Origin: Archangium sp.
Lineage (GTDB): Bacteria > Myxococcota > Myxococcia > Myxococcales > Myxococcaceae
Assembly: GCA_030681645.1 (NCBI GenBank)
Contig: JAUXRX010000052.1
Coordinates: 1 to 64,000 of the forward strand
Direction of reading: 5' to 3'
Length of the DNA: 64,000 bases
Shown here in pieces: positions 34,052 to 42,185 of the stretch. The first letter of the stretch is position 1; the number at the start of each line of letters is the position of its first letter. The notes below the pieces were generated by a model. It had not been told where the DNA came from, ran no database searches, and saw only the letters and a program-made list of their open reading frames with translations. Both the position numbers and the translations under genes were made by a program.

Positions 34052-35188
34052 ATGAACTCCGCCGCACCTGCACCGACAATCACCGCAATGGCACCCGCTC
34101 GAGTCACCCGCCCCGCCGCCCCGGCCGTCGCGCCCAGCAAACCCGCGGCGGCGCAGAAGCCCGCCCCCGCCGCCGCGCCGAAGTCATCCGGCTGGGCACC
34201 CACCACCAGGCGCAACCCCTTCGAGCGCGTGGCGGACGCCTTCAAGGACGCCCTCACGCCCGGCAAGCAGGGGCCCGGCCCGAAGATCGACCCGTTCAAC
34301 GCGAGCAAGGACTGGATGTCGGATCGCGTGTTCAACAAGCTGCAGCCGAACGGCCCCATCGAGAAGCTGCAGGGCCCGCAGCGCGTGGCGTACGGCCCGC
34401 TGCAGGCGCCGCCCACGCTTGAGCGCCCGGTGGTGATGATCCCCGGGCTCACCATGCCGGCGAAGAGCTTCGACCGCATGGGCGACCAGCTCGCGACCAA
34501 CAAGGCGAACGGCCCGGTGGTGGTCTACGTCGCCTCGCAGGACAAGTTCCGCCTCGGAGATCAGCAGGGCCGCGAGGTCACCGCCGCCGAGCTGAAGACC
34601 GCGAAGCTCTTCCAGGTCGAATACAAAGACCCCTGGGCCTCGCCCACGCTGAAGGCCCCGCAGATCGCCCGCGCGATGGAGCGCATCGCCGGCGCCACGG
34701 GCCAGGGCAACGTCGACGTGGTCGCGCACAGCGCGGGGGCCACCGACTTCCGCCTCTACCTCGACGGCCGCGATCCAAAGAAGGGCCCGAAGGTCGAGCA
34801 CGCGGTGCTCATCGGCCCCGCCTCGCACGGCACGTACCTGGGCAACATCGGCAGCGTGGTGGGCAACCCGGTGAAGAACGTCGACGACGCGTCGCGGGAG
34901 CTGGGCGTGGGCTCGAAGATGATCGACGACCTCAACACCACGTGGGAACGCCAGCGCGGCCAGGTCGCCAGCGGCGTCACCATCATCGGCACCACCGGCA
35001 CCCCCACGCTCGGCCCGAAGAAGGGCGTGTTCGAAGACGGCGACGGCTACATGCCGTCGGCCCAGCTCGATCTGCCGGGCGCGAAGACCGTGCGCCTGGA
35101 AGGCCCGCACAACACGCCGCTCGCGCACCTCTGGCAGGTGCAGTACTCGGGGGTGGTCAACGCCGCCTTCGACGTGCTCGGGAGCTGA
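34052..35188 (+). CDS. Lipase-like alpha/beta hydrolase
   Basis: This 378-residue protein has no signal peptide but an Ala/Pro/Lys-rich leader of about 45 residues (RPAAPAVAPSKPAAAQKPAP). The hydrolase core begins PVVMIPGLTMPAKSFDRMGD, has the nucleophile in VVAHSAGATDF (AHSAG), a probable acid in VFEDGDGYMP and the catalytic His in LEGPHNTPLAHLW. This pattern fits bacterial triacylglycerol lipases (LipA/EstA-type). If exported, it would need a non-Sec route. It is translationally adjacent to the lipoprotein gene at 35189 (TGAATG). Confidence 0.82.
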   Translation: MNSAAPAPTITAMAPARVTRPAAPAVAPSKPAAAQKPAPAAAPKSSGWAPTTRRNPFERVADAFKDALTPGKQGPGPKIDPFNASKDWMSDRVFNKLQPNGPIEKLQGPQRVAYGPLQAPPTLERPVVMIPGLTMPAKSFDRMGDQLATNKANGPVVVYVASQDKFRLGDQQGREVTAAELKTAKLFQVEYKDPWASPTLKAPQIARAMERIAGATGQGNVDVVAHSAGATDFRLYLDGRDPKKGPKVEHAVLIGPASHGTYLGNIGSVVGNPVKNVDDASRELGVGSKMIDDLNTTWERQRGQVASGVTIIGTTGTPTLGPKKGVFEDGDGYMPSAQLDLPGAKTVRLEGPHNTPLAHLWQVQYSGVVNAAFDVLGS

Positions 35189-36136
35189 ATGCGCCTCATC
35201 GTGGTCTGTCTCTTCGCCGGCTGCGCGACCGTGACGCCGCCTCCGCCCGGTCCGCCACCTCCGCCGCCCGAGCCGAACCCGGCCGAGCGTGCCTGCCTCG
35301 CGGCCGTGGCCGAGACCGACGCGCTGCTGGGCACCGATGCGCTGCTCACCTGCGAGCGCGACCTCGACTGCGCCGGCGTCTCACCGCTGGTCGCAGGTCA
35401 CTGCGGCGTCTTCGTGAACGCCCGGGCCTTCGAAGCCCACCGCGCACAGTTCGAAGCGCAGCAGCTCACCTGCAACCCCGTGGTGCAGTTGGTGCCGCGC
35501 TGCCCCCGGCTGCGTCCCGCGTGCAACGCCGGCCGGTGCTTCGGAGACACCATCGCCGAGCTGCCCGACGAATGCGCCGAGCTGCGCAAGTCCTTCCAGG
35601 ACGCGGCGAAGCGCGCAGCGAGCTGCAAGGCCGACGACGAGTGCACGCTCGTCGGAGAAGACCTCCCGACCTCGATCGGCTTCGCCACCGGGTCCGTCGA
35701 GCAGCAGGAGCAGCTCTCGAAGACCTGCGGCACGGTGCCTCCCGCGCTCTTCGCGACGCGGCCCGCGCCGGTCGAGACGTTTTGCGTCGAAGGGCGCTGC
35801 ATGAGCGAGAAGGGCGACCCGAAGTTCACCACGGTGGTGCGGACGGACCGGAAGCTCACCCCGCCGGAGATCGACGGAGACTGCCTGTTCGAGCGCTTCT
35901 ACGCCTCGCTGCAGAACCCGGGCATGCTGCGGGGCAAGCGCTGGGAGCTGCACTTCAAGACGACCTTCGACCTCAACGGAGACATGAACCAGTTCGAGTT
36001 CATCTCGCCGGCGAACCTGACCCGCGAGACCCAGGCGGCCGCGGCGGCGCGGTTCCGTGAGTGCAAGGCGACGCCGGTGAAGTACCGCGGCAAGCCGATC
36101 ACCGTGCGGTGGGGCATTCGCATGATCGCCCACTGA
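35189..36136 (+). CDS. Lipoprotein with TonB-C-like end
   Basis: This 315-residue protein has a short signal and lipobox (VVCLFAGC), a Pro-rich linker (VTPPPPGPPPPPPEPNP), a Cys-rich middle (about 35-205) and a C-terminal 85 residues (LRGKRWELHFKTTFDLNGD ... CKATPVKYRGKPITVRWGI) that follow the TonB C-terminal domain pattern: a V/G-rich strand, an NG turn, an alanine helix, then PxxxxGKPxxVRW. It starts right after the lipase stop and is likely co-translated. The TonB-C resemblance is inferred from pattern only. Confidence 0.78.
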   Translation: MRLIVVCLFAGCATVTPPPPGPPPPPPEPNPAERACLAAVAETDALLGTDALLTCERDLDCAGVSPLVAGHCGVFVNARAFEAHRAQFEAQQLTCNPVVQLVPRCPRLRPACNAGRCFGDTIAELPDECAELRKSFQDAAKRAASCKADDECTLVGEDLPTSIGFATGSVEQQEQLSKTCGTVPPALFATRPAPVETFCVEGRCMSEKGDPKFTTVVRTDRKLTPPEIDGDCLFERFYASLQNPGMLRGKRWELHFKTTFDLNGDMNQFEFISPANLTRETQAAAAARFRECKATPVKYRGKPITVRWGIRMIAH

Positions 36137-36140
36137 CGCA

Positions 36141-36179
36141 TCTCCCTCTCCCCGAGGGGGAGAGGGTCGGGGAGAGGGC
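36141..36179. repeat. Family 1 hairpin repeat, short form
   Basis: TCCCTCTCCCCGAGGGGGAG followed by AGGGTCGGGGAGAGGG starts 4 bp after the lipoprotein stop. It lacks the GAGGCGCGAG core of the long form. Confidence 0.75.
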
Positions 36180-36201
36180 AAATCGGGCCTATGCTTCGAG
36201 C

Positions 36202-36729
36202 ATGCGCTCGTGCCCTGACTGTTCGAAGCCGCTGGTGGCGCTGACGCTGCGAGCCGCGACGCTCGAGCGCTGCACCTGCGGCGGCGTCTGGGCACCGTTC
36301 GGTGAGCTCGAGAAGGTGTTGGAGCACGAGGTGGTGAGTGAAGCCCTCGGAGGGCAGACCTCGCGCCGCTGCCCCGACTGCACGCTCACCATGACCCCGA
36401 TGGTGCTGCCGGGCGGCGTGCCGATAGAGACCTGCAGCGCGTGCCGTGGAACGTGGCTCGACTGGGCCGACGTGGTGGAGCTGCGCGTGAAGGACCTGGA
36501 GGCCGCGGTGCGTCCTTCCCCGCTCGAGCGCTATGCGCCGTTCGTCTCTCCCGATGCGGCGCCCGCGAAGAGCGTCACCGGGTTTGCGTGTGCGAAGTGT
36601 GGGACGAGGACTGAGTTCACGAAGGGACACGGCACGTCGCGCGGCCTCGTGTGTGGCGCGTGCGTCGCGCAGATTCAGCCGATGCCGCGGATCCCCGACG
36701 TGCTCGCCGTGATGGATGACGACGACTGA
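36202..36729 (+). CDS. zf-TFIIB-type zinc-ribbon protein
   Basis: This 175-residue protein starts at ATG 36202; the open upstream frame runs through a repeat. It has two TFIIB-like ribbons: CPDCSKPLVALTLRAA...CTCGGVWAPFGELE and CPDCTLTMTPM...CSACRGTWLDWADVVEL, and a third Cys pair set (CAKCGTRTEF, CGAC). PF13453-type proteins have the CxxC...CxxCxGxWL form seen here. They are small cytosolic proteins of unknown role. Confidence 0.85.
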   Translation: MRSCPDCSKPLVALTLRAATLERCTCGGVWAPFGELEKVLEHEVVSEALGGQTSRRCPDCTLTMTPMVLPGGVPIETCSACRGTWLDWADVVELRVKDLEAAVRPSPLERYAPFVSPDAAPAKSVTGFACAKCGTRTEFTKGHGTSRGLVCGACVAQIQPMPRIPDVLAVMDDDD

Positions 36730-36805
36730 GTCAGCCTCCGAGGCGGTAGCGCGCCGAGAGAACGAGTGCCCCGCCTTCGCGTAGAGCGCTCCCCCTGGAT
36801 TTCTC

Positions 36806-38599
36806 TCAGTTGCAGTAGCCGGTGATGGTGCTGCAGATCTGCCCGGAGGGACAGGCCGGCGCGCCCACGGCGTTGCAGGCGCGATCGCACAACCCCACGG
36901 TGCTCCTGCCCCCGTCCGCCAGCCCGAAGCTCTCGCACACGTAGCCCAGGCGGCAGGTCGAGCGGCCGCTCCCGGCGGCGCCGCACATGCGGAAGCAGGC
37001 GGTGTCGCCCGCGCCGATGCCGAAGCACTGCGCCCCGCCGTCTTCGCTGCACTCGCTGTCGTCAGCACAGCCGAAGCGCGTGCAGTAGCCGCCGGTGAAG
37101 CCGCTGGCTCCCGCGTCGCTCAGGGTGGGCGGAAAGCAGTCCGCGATGGCGCCGGTGGGAACGCTGCAGTCCAGGTCCACTGCGCAGGCGTTGCCGATGC
37201 TGGTGGGGGTAGGCGCCGGCGGCGGTGCGCAGAAGCCGTCGCTGGAGGGCTGGACCCCACCGTCCGGCAGGCTCGAGAAGTAGGGCTCGCAGCGGTAGCC
37301 GTTGCGGCAGGTGGACTGGCCTGAGCCGGTGGAGTCGGCGCAGCGCTGCACGCACACGTCATCGGTGGCGGTGATCCCCAGGCACAGGGCGCTGCCGTTG
37401 GAGGAGCACTCCGCGTTGGTGAGGCAGCCCTGCTTGGTGCAGTAGCCGCCGGGCCAGCTGAAGTTGTACTCGCGGGTCAGGCACTCGCCGCCGTAGTCGG
37501 GCGGGTTGGTGCAGTTGAGGGTGTTGCTGCAGGCGTTGCCGATCTTGTCCGCCGGGGTGCCCGCGTCGAGCGGAGGGACGGGGTTGATCCAGCAGGCGTT
37601 GCCGGAGCTCAGCTGGTAGCAGGCGTACCCGGGTGTGCGGCAGGGGTCGGTGGCGCTGCAGGCGTCCCAACACAACGGGCTCTCGCCGTAGGCGGGGTTG
37701 AGCCCGACACAGGTGGCGCCGCTGGGGCAGGTCGTGGTGCCGTTGCCGCAGGGCAGCGTGCAGTAGCCGCCCAGGTACGTGCCGCTGCCGCCGACGGTGG
37801 TTCGGCGGCACACGGCCTGGCCGCCCAGGCCGCCGCGACACTCAGCGTCTGAGGTGCAGGCCTCGCCCACCCGCTTCAAGAGGGTGGGGTTGGTGCAGGC
37901 GCCCGAGGTGCACAGCTCGCCCGAGGCGCAGGCCTGGCAGGCGGCGCCACCGGTGCCGCAGTTGTTCACCGTGGTGTTGAAGAGTGGCACGCAGGAGCCG
38001 CTGGGCAGCGTGCAGCCCGGGCACGAAGGAGCCCCGCCCCCCGTGCCTCCGCCGGTCCCACCCGAGCAGGTGTAGTTGATGCAGTTCTGCAGGCCGGTGC
38101 AGGTCGCGCAGACCACGCCGCCCTGGCCGCAGAGCGTGTTGTTTCCGGAGTTCGAGCGGTTGATGCAGGTGCCGTTGTAGAGGCACCCATCGCAGCCTCC
38201 GCCCCCGCCCCCGACGCCGCCGCCCACCACGCCGCCACCGGTGCCGCCGCCCACCGCGCCGCCGCCGGTGCCGCCGCCCACCATGCCGCCGCCGGTGCCG
38301 CCTCCGACCGCGCCGCCGCCGGTGCCGCCACCGTTCGCACCGCCGGTGCCCCCGCCCTGGTTGGTCGTCATCGAGGCACACACGCCGAAGTTGCAGGCCT
38401 GTCCCAGCGTGCACACCGCGCAGGCCGCGCCCAGCTGGCCACAACCACCGTTGGAAGAGCCGGACTGACACTGGCCGGTGGCGTCACAGCAGCCGGCGCA
38501 GGTGGAGGGGCTGCAGGTCTTCGGGGTGCCACACGCGGGCGTCAACGCCATCACCAGCCCGATCACAAATCCGCTCAAGGCCTGCTTCAGGTTCTTCAT
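36806..38599 (-). CDS. Modular Cys-rich lipoprotein (member 3)
   Basis: The protein has 597 residues from ATG 38599. A GGAGG site at 38608-38612 (complement), 8 bases upstream, selects this start over ATG 38614. Its lipobox is ALTPAC. The first Cys domain (CSPSTCAGCCDATGQCQSG) is nearly identical to member 1. A GGGTGGG linker follows (about 88-138), then repeating Cys modules of the type GxACxxDxxC...GGxC / CFGIGAGDTACFRMC that continue to the C-terminus, like cell-surface disulfide repeats. No catalytic site is visible. It probably belongs to the same anchoring family as 27723 and 28689. Confidence 0.85.
   Translation of the reverse strand: MKNLKQALSGFVIGLVMALTPACGTPKTCSPSTCAGCCDATGQCQSGSSNGGCGQLGAACAVCTLGQACNFGVCASMTTNQGGGTGGANGGGTGGGAVGGGTGGGMVGGGTGGGAVGGGTGGGVVGGGVGGGGGGCDGCLYNGTCINRSNSGNNTLCGQGGVVCATCTGLQNCINYTCSGGTGGGTGGGAPSCPGCTLPSGSCVPLFNTTVNNCGTGGAACQACASGELCTSGACTNPTLLKRVGEACTSDAECRGGLGGQAVCRRTTVGGSGTYLGGYCTLPCGNGTTTCPSGATCVGLNPAYGESPLCWDACSATDPCRTPGYACYQLSSGNACWINPVPPLDAGTPADKIGNACSNTLNCTNPPDYGGECLTREYNFSWPGGYCTKQGCLTNAECSSNGSALCLGITATDDVCVQRCADSTGSGQSTCRNGYRCEPYFSSLPDGGVQPSSDGFCAPPPAPTPTSIGNACAVDLDCSVPTGAIADCFPPTLSDAGASGFTGGYCTRFGCADDSECSEDGGAQCFGIGAGDTACFRMCGAAGSGRSTCRLGYVCESFGLADGGRSTVGLCDRACNAVGAPACPSGQICSTITGYCN
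38202..38352 (-). repeat. Gly linker coding repeat
   Basis: Minus-strand units encoding GGGTGGGAVGGG/MVGGG repeat in tandem, as in the arrays at 27955 and 30001. Confidence 0.8.
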
Positions 38600-38661
38600 C
38601 GTGCGCGCCTCCATGCTGACTGAGCTGCCGTGTATGGGTTTCGCGGGTGGGCGGCCAGCGC

Positions 38662-39111
38662 TCAGCGGACTGAATCGACGCCCTTGTTCGCCAGGCCGTC
38701 AGCGCGCTCGTTGCCTTCGTGCCCCGAATGGCCCTTCACCCAGTGCCACTTCACCTCGTGGCGCGAGACGGACACCTCGAGCAGCTGCCACAGGTCGGCG
38801 TTCTTCACCGGCTCTTTCGACGAGGTCCTCCACCCGTTCTTCTTCCACCCGTGGATCCACTTGGTGATGCCCTGCATCACGTAGGTGGAGTCGGTGTGCA
38901 CGTGCACGGTCATCGCGCGCGTCAGGGTGTCGAGCGCGCGGATGACGGCGGTCAGCTCCATGCGGTTGTTGGTGGTGTCCTTCTCGCCGCCGAAGAGCTC
39001 GCGTTCCTTGCTGCCGTAGCGGAGCAGCACGCCCCAGCCCCCGGGGCCCGGGTTCCCGCTGCAGGCGCCGTCAGTGAAGATCTGCACCACCAGAGATGAC
39101 TCGGTCTTCAT
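38662..39111 (-). CDS. rnhA: Ribonuclease HI
   Basis: This 149-residue enzyme cleaves the RNA strand of RNA-DNA hybrids. Active residues are in place: Asp14 (IFTDGACSGNPGPGG), Glu52 (NNRMELTAVIRAL), Asp74 (VHTDSTYV), His128 (VKGHSG) and Asp138 (NERADGLAN). The basic handle region (KWIHGWKKNGWRTS) is present, as in E. coli RNase HI. The gene is full length and stands alone, divergent from a small lipoprotein. Confidence 0.97.
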   Translation of the reverse strand: MKTESSLVVQIFTDGACSGNPGPGGWGVLLRYGSKERELFGGEKDTTNNRMELTAVIRALDTLTRAMTVHVHTDSTYVMQGITKWIHGWKKNGWRTSSKEPVKNADLWQLLEVSVSRHEVKWHWVKGHSGHEGNERADGLANKGVDSVR

Positions 39112-39225
39112 CGGCCCGCGTCAAAGCACACGTCACCGCTCCTCAGAAATCTGATTGGCGCGCGCGCAGGGCCGTTGATTCCACTGCCGTGCGTCGCTGG
39201 CGCGCGGCGTGCTTCTGCTTCCGCC

Positions 39226-39672
39226 ATGCGCCGCGCCTGCACTCTCGCCCTGCTGCTCTTCGCCTGCGGCCGCGAGGCACCTGAGCTGCTCCCGCTTCCC
39301 GGGGGCGCGTCGCTGACGGCGCCCCCCGACGCAGGCCCCGGCTGCGGAACGGTGCCCTTCGGTCCCGATTGCTGCGAGGCGGGCAGGCGGGCGACCTCGG
39401 CGACCTGCATCGCCGACACGTGGACCTGCACCAGCGGCACCTTCTGCACCTGCGCGGGCCAGCCCCAGCCGTTTCAGTGCGCCGAGTTCTGCGGGTCCGA
39501 CGCGTTCGCCGCGCCCGAGTGCGTGAATGGTGAGTGGAGCTGCTCGCGGCCAACGATGCCGACGTCGATGTGCCGCGCGGACACCTGCTGGGGCGAGCCG
39601 GGTGATTGCTGTGGCGCGCCGAGCTGTGTCGATGGCGGCTGGGTGTGTGGCTTCACGCCGTCGGGCTGCTGA
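39226..39672 (+). CDS. Small Cys-rich lipoprotein
   Basis: This 148-residue protein starts at ATG 39226 with the lipobox LLLFAC. It has about 20 Cys residues, including CCEAG, CTCAG, CAEFC and CWGEPGDCCGAPSCVDGGW, so it should be heavily disulfide-bonded. The tail CGFTPSGC resembles the short Cys modules of the larger lipoproteins, but no CAGCCDATG domain is present. Function unknown. Confidence 0.75.
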   Translation: MRRACTLALLLFACGREAPELLPLPGGASLTAPPDAGPGCGTVPFGPDCCEAGRRATSATCIADTWTCTSGTFCTCAGQPQPFQCAEFCGSDAFAAPECVNGEWSCSRPTMPTSMCRADTCWGEPGDCCGAPSCVDGGWVCGFTPSGC

Positions 39673-39693
39673 AGGCGACACCTGGCGGAGCGG

Positions 39694-39792
39694 ACCGTTC
39701 ATCCCCGAGCGGAGCCGGCCCTGGCTCGCGGGAAGACGCCCCTCGACTCCGCTCGGGGTGAACGGTGTGCCGTCCGCTCGGGTGAACGGTGT
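39694..39792. repeat. Family 2 REPIN-like element with extra arm
   Basis: The left arm is 39694-39720 (contains ATCCCCGAGCGGAGCC), the right arm 39740-39767 (contains CCTCGACTCCGCTCGGGGTG), and a second partial right arm (CCGCTCGGGTGAACGGTG) ends at 39792, 16 bp before the next ATG. Confidence 0.8.
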
Positions 39793-39807
39793 ACCCTCCG
39801 CGCCGCC

Positions 39808-40578
39808 ATGAGATGTCTCGCGGTCCTCCTCCTCGCGCTGCCCGGCTCAGCGCTTGCGCAGCAGAGCCTCTTCAACGTTCCTTCCACCCAGGAGACGGTG
39901 CCGGGGCGGCTGTTCGGCCAGGTGCAGGTCGGCGCCACGCCCGAGGGCGGCGAGGTGAACACGACGCTCGAGCTGGGGCTCTTCAAGTGGCTCGAGCTGG
40001 GGGTCAACCTCTTCCACATGCCGCTTTACCGCACGGCTGACCCGCACCATTCGGCGGTGGCGAGCTCAGCGACCCTGCTCAACGCCAACGTCTACTTCGC
40101 GCCCACGCCCTGGCTCGCGGTGGAAGTGGGTGGGCAAGGCGGCGTCGGCTTCGTTCCCACCAGCACCACCCTGCTCGAGCCGGTCTTCTACGGCTGGGCC
40201 ACGGTGCGCTTCGAGGCGCCCGGCCGCTTCGGTTCGTGGGTGGTGGGCGGCTACGCGGGCACGCGGGGAGCGCTGGGAGACGGGCCGCCCGCAGGTGGGC
40301 TGTTCGGCTTCGAGCTACCGCTCTGGGAGCACCACCTTCACGCGCAGGGCGACTGGGTCATCGGCCTCAACGACGTGAGCGTGGTGGTGCTCGGCGCGGT
40401 GGTGTTCATCGGGAAGAACTTCCAGCTCTCCGCGGGTGCGCAGCTGCCGAGCCCGGGTAGCGGCAACGCGTTCGGTGGCGTGCTCGAGCTGACCTATGTG
40501 CCTTCGCCTGCGCCGGAGGGCGAGGGGCTGGGTGAGCCGCACGAGCGCCCGCAGCAGCCGCGGCGCGAGGACCCGTGA
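39808..40578 (+). CDS. Exported outer-membrane-type protein C
   Basis: This 256-residue protein has a signal peptide (MRCLAVLLLALPGSALA, probably cleaved after ALA). Body strands such as VNTTLELGLFKWLELGVNLF and WLAVEVGGQGGVGFVPTSTT fit a beta barrel. The last 30 residues are charged and Pro-rich and look like an appended tail. It starts right behind the family 2 element at 39694-39792. No family was recognised. Confidence 0.78.
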   Translation: MRCLAVLLLALPGSALAQQSLFNVPSTQETVPGRLFGQVQVGATPEGGEVNTTLELGLFKWLELGVNLFHMPLYRTADPHHSAVASSATLLNANVYFAPTPWLAVEVGGQGGVGFVPTSTTLLEPVFYGWATVRFEAPGRFGSWVVGGYAGTRGALGDGPPAGGLFGFELPLWEHHLHAQGDWVIGLNDVSVVVLGAVVFIGKNFQLSAGAQLPSPGSGNAFGGVLELTYVPSPAPEGEGLGEPHERPQQPRREDP

Positions 40579-40656
40579 GCTCGTTCACGCGGCGGCTCCA
40601 CCCCTCCAGGAGCAGACCGCAGGGTTACGCCCGAGGTCGCGTCGAGTGCGCTGAGC

Positions 40657-41003
40657 TACTTGCCTGAAATACACGCAACTATGAGTTTCCTCATAGTTGT
40701 GTGTATTTGCGGTTTGGTTTGGGAAGAGCGGCCCGAAGAGCGCGGTGGTTTTCGGCGTGCCTCCCGGGTGATTCAGCGGGCTGGCCCCTCGGCAGCGAGC
40801 CTCTGGTGAGGTCGCTGCACCCCGCTTCGGCAGGTCACTGCCACATCGCTGCGGTCACTCGCGTCCCAGGGAGTTCGGGGTCGAGGAGCCCGCCCGCTTC
40901 ACGCGCCGGGAGCCACACCCGAGCCCCCGCGCCCTCTCAGAAGCCAACCGCGAATACGCTCAACCATGAGGAAACTCATAGTTGCGTGTATTCGCGGCAA
41001 GTA
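40657..41003. mobile_element. MITE-like element with 58-nt terminal inverted repeats
   Basis: Bases 40657-40714 and 40946-41003 are inverted copies that agree at 51 of 58 positions. Each end is itself a hairpin: AATACACGCAACTATGAG, a TTTC loop, then the near-perfect complement (left copy, one mismatch in 18). Both outer edges end in TA, as expected for TA-target (IS630/mariner-type) insertions. The 230-bp interior is GC-rich, has no convincing gene and no transposase. The ends are far more AT-rich than the surroundings. The element fills most of the 430-bp gap 40579-41008 and ends 6 bp before the stop codon of the next (minus-strand) gene. Confidence 0.75.
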
Positions 41004-41008
41004 ATCGC

Positions 41009-42118
41009 TCATCGCGCCCTCACGCTGACGAAGTCGACGGGAGCCGACAACACCCGACCTGCCGCTTCCTCCCCGCGAATGACATGTGCAGCCCACGCGG
41101 CGACGTAGCGCTGCGCGATGCGGCGGCCCACGTCGTTCTCGAGGTAGGTGAAGACGCCCCCGTCGGGATCGCGCCGCCCCTCGCCGCAACCGGGGAGGTA
41201 ATCGCCACCGAGGCCCGCGATGTCGGAGAAGGTCCAGTGCCCAGCCTCGCTCACCTCGATGAGCCACGCCGGCTTCGGCGCGCGGGCGAAGTTGTCGCGG
41301 ATGAAGCCGTTGCCCAGGTACGAGATGGAGTTGTCCTCGAGCGCGAGCAACCAGCTCATCGGGGTGGTCACGCGGGTGATGCTGCCGGAGTTGAGGAACG
41401 GGCTGTCGACCGGCGCTGCGATGAGGAACGCGCCGCGTGGCCGCGGGTCGAGCTCGACGAGCCGGCCCGCGGTGACGGCGCCGAAGCTGTGCCCCACCAC
41501 GCCCACGCGCGAAGGGTCGAGCTGGCCGCGCACCACGCCGGGCACGGCGCTCGCGGTCGGATCGAGGAGCAGGTCGAGCACGCTCGAGAGATCTTCCGCG
41601 CGCACCGCGAGGAAGGCGTTGGTGAGCGGTGCGGTGGCGTCGAAGCGGGTGTTGTCGAGGTGATCAGGCGCGGCCACCACGAAGCCGTGACTGGCGAGGC
41701 GCTCGGCCAGCGAGTGCATGCTGAAGCGGAAGCACTCGGTGCAGTGCGAGAGGAGCAACACCGGCCAGGGTGCTCCGGGAGCCAGCGCTGCGTCACGAGC
41801 GGAGTGAGCCAACCTCGGCGTGCAGGCCTCCGGAGCCTGGTCGATCCACCCGGCGAGCTGGGTGCGGCGTGGCTCGGCCTCGAAGTCCGCGACGGGGAAC
41901 CCTGTCTCTGCTTGCGCGCGTGCTTCAGGTGCCGCGGGGTACCAGAGCTCGACCGAGAGCACGCGCCCACCGTCGCGGGTGCCGAGGGTCGCATGCGCGC
42001 TGCCCGCCGCGTACGGCCCTGGCTGGTCGTAGACGCCGGCGTCGGAGCCGGCGTCGGGTGTGGTGGAGGCGGTACATCCTGCAGCCACGACTCCCAGCGC
42101 CAGCACCCAGCCTCTCAT
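41009..42118 (-). CDS. PAF-acetylhydrolase-like lipoprotein
   Basis: This 369-residue protein has a lipobox (VVAAGC). It resembles the platelet-activating-factor acetylhydrolase/dienelactone-hydrolase group: LSVELWYPA at the N-terminus, WPVLLLSHCTECFRFSM, VVAAPDHLDNTRF, the nucleophile in VGVVGHSFGAVTAG (GHSFG), APVDSPFLNSGS and a late His in VSEAGHWTFSDI. The catalytic Ser and His are clear, the acid less so. Substrates could be phospholipid acyl chains or esters at the envelope. The gene's stop lies 6 bp from the MITE-like element. Confidence 0.83.
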   Translation of the reverse strand: MRGWVLALGVVAAGCTASTTPDAGSDAGVYDQPGPYAAGSAHATLGTRDGGRVLSVELWYPAAPEARAQAETGFPVADFEAEPRRTQLAGWIDQAPEACTPRLAHSARDAALAPGAPWPVLLLSHCTECFRFSMHSLAERLASHGFVVAAPDHLDNTRFDATAPLTNAFLAVRAEDLSSVLDLLLDPTASAVPGVVRGQLDPSRVGVVGHSFGAVTAGRLVELDPRPRGAFLIAAPVDSPFLNSGSITRVTTPMSWLLALEDNSISYLGNGFIRDNFARAPKPAWLIEVSEAGHWTFSDIAGLGGDYLPGCGEGRRDPDGGVFTYLENDVGRRIAQRYVAAWAAHVIRGEEAAGRVLSAPVDFVSVRAR

Positions 42119-42185
42119 CCTCCCAACATCCCGTTCATCTCGTGCGGAGTCGAGGAAGCGAGGAAGGAAGCCGGGCAGCGCGGGC

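Noticed and set aside
27955..38352. GGTGGCGG arrays as G-quadruplex or CRISPR elements
   Set aside because: They are in-frame coding repeats for GGGTGGG stalks in three lipoproteins. Quadruplex formation is possible but not needed to explain them.
40701..41108. 135-codon plus-strand open frame across the MITE-like element
   Set aside because: It begins in the left hairpin, crosses the right one and the 3' end of the neighbouring hydrolase gene; there is no ribosome site or protein-like text.
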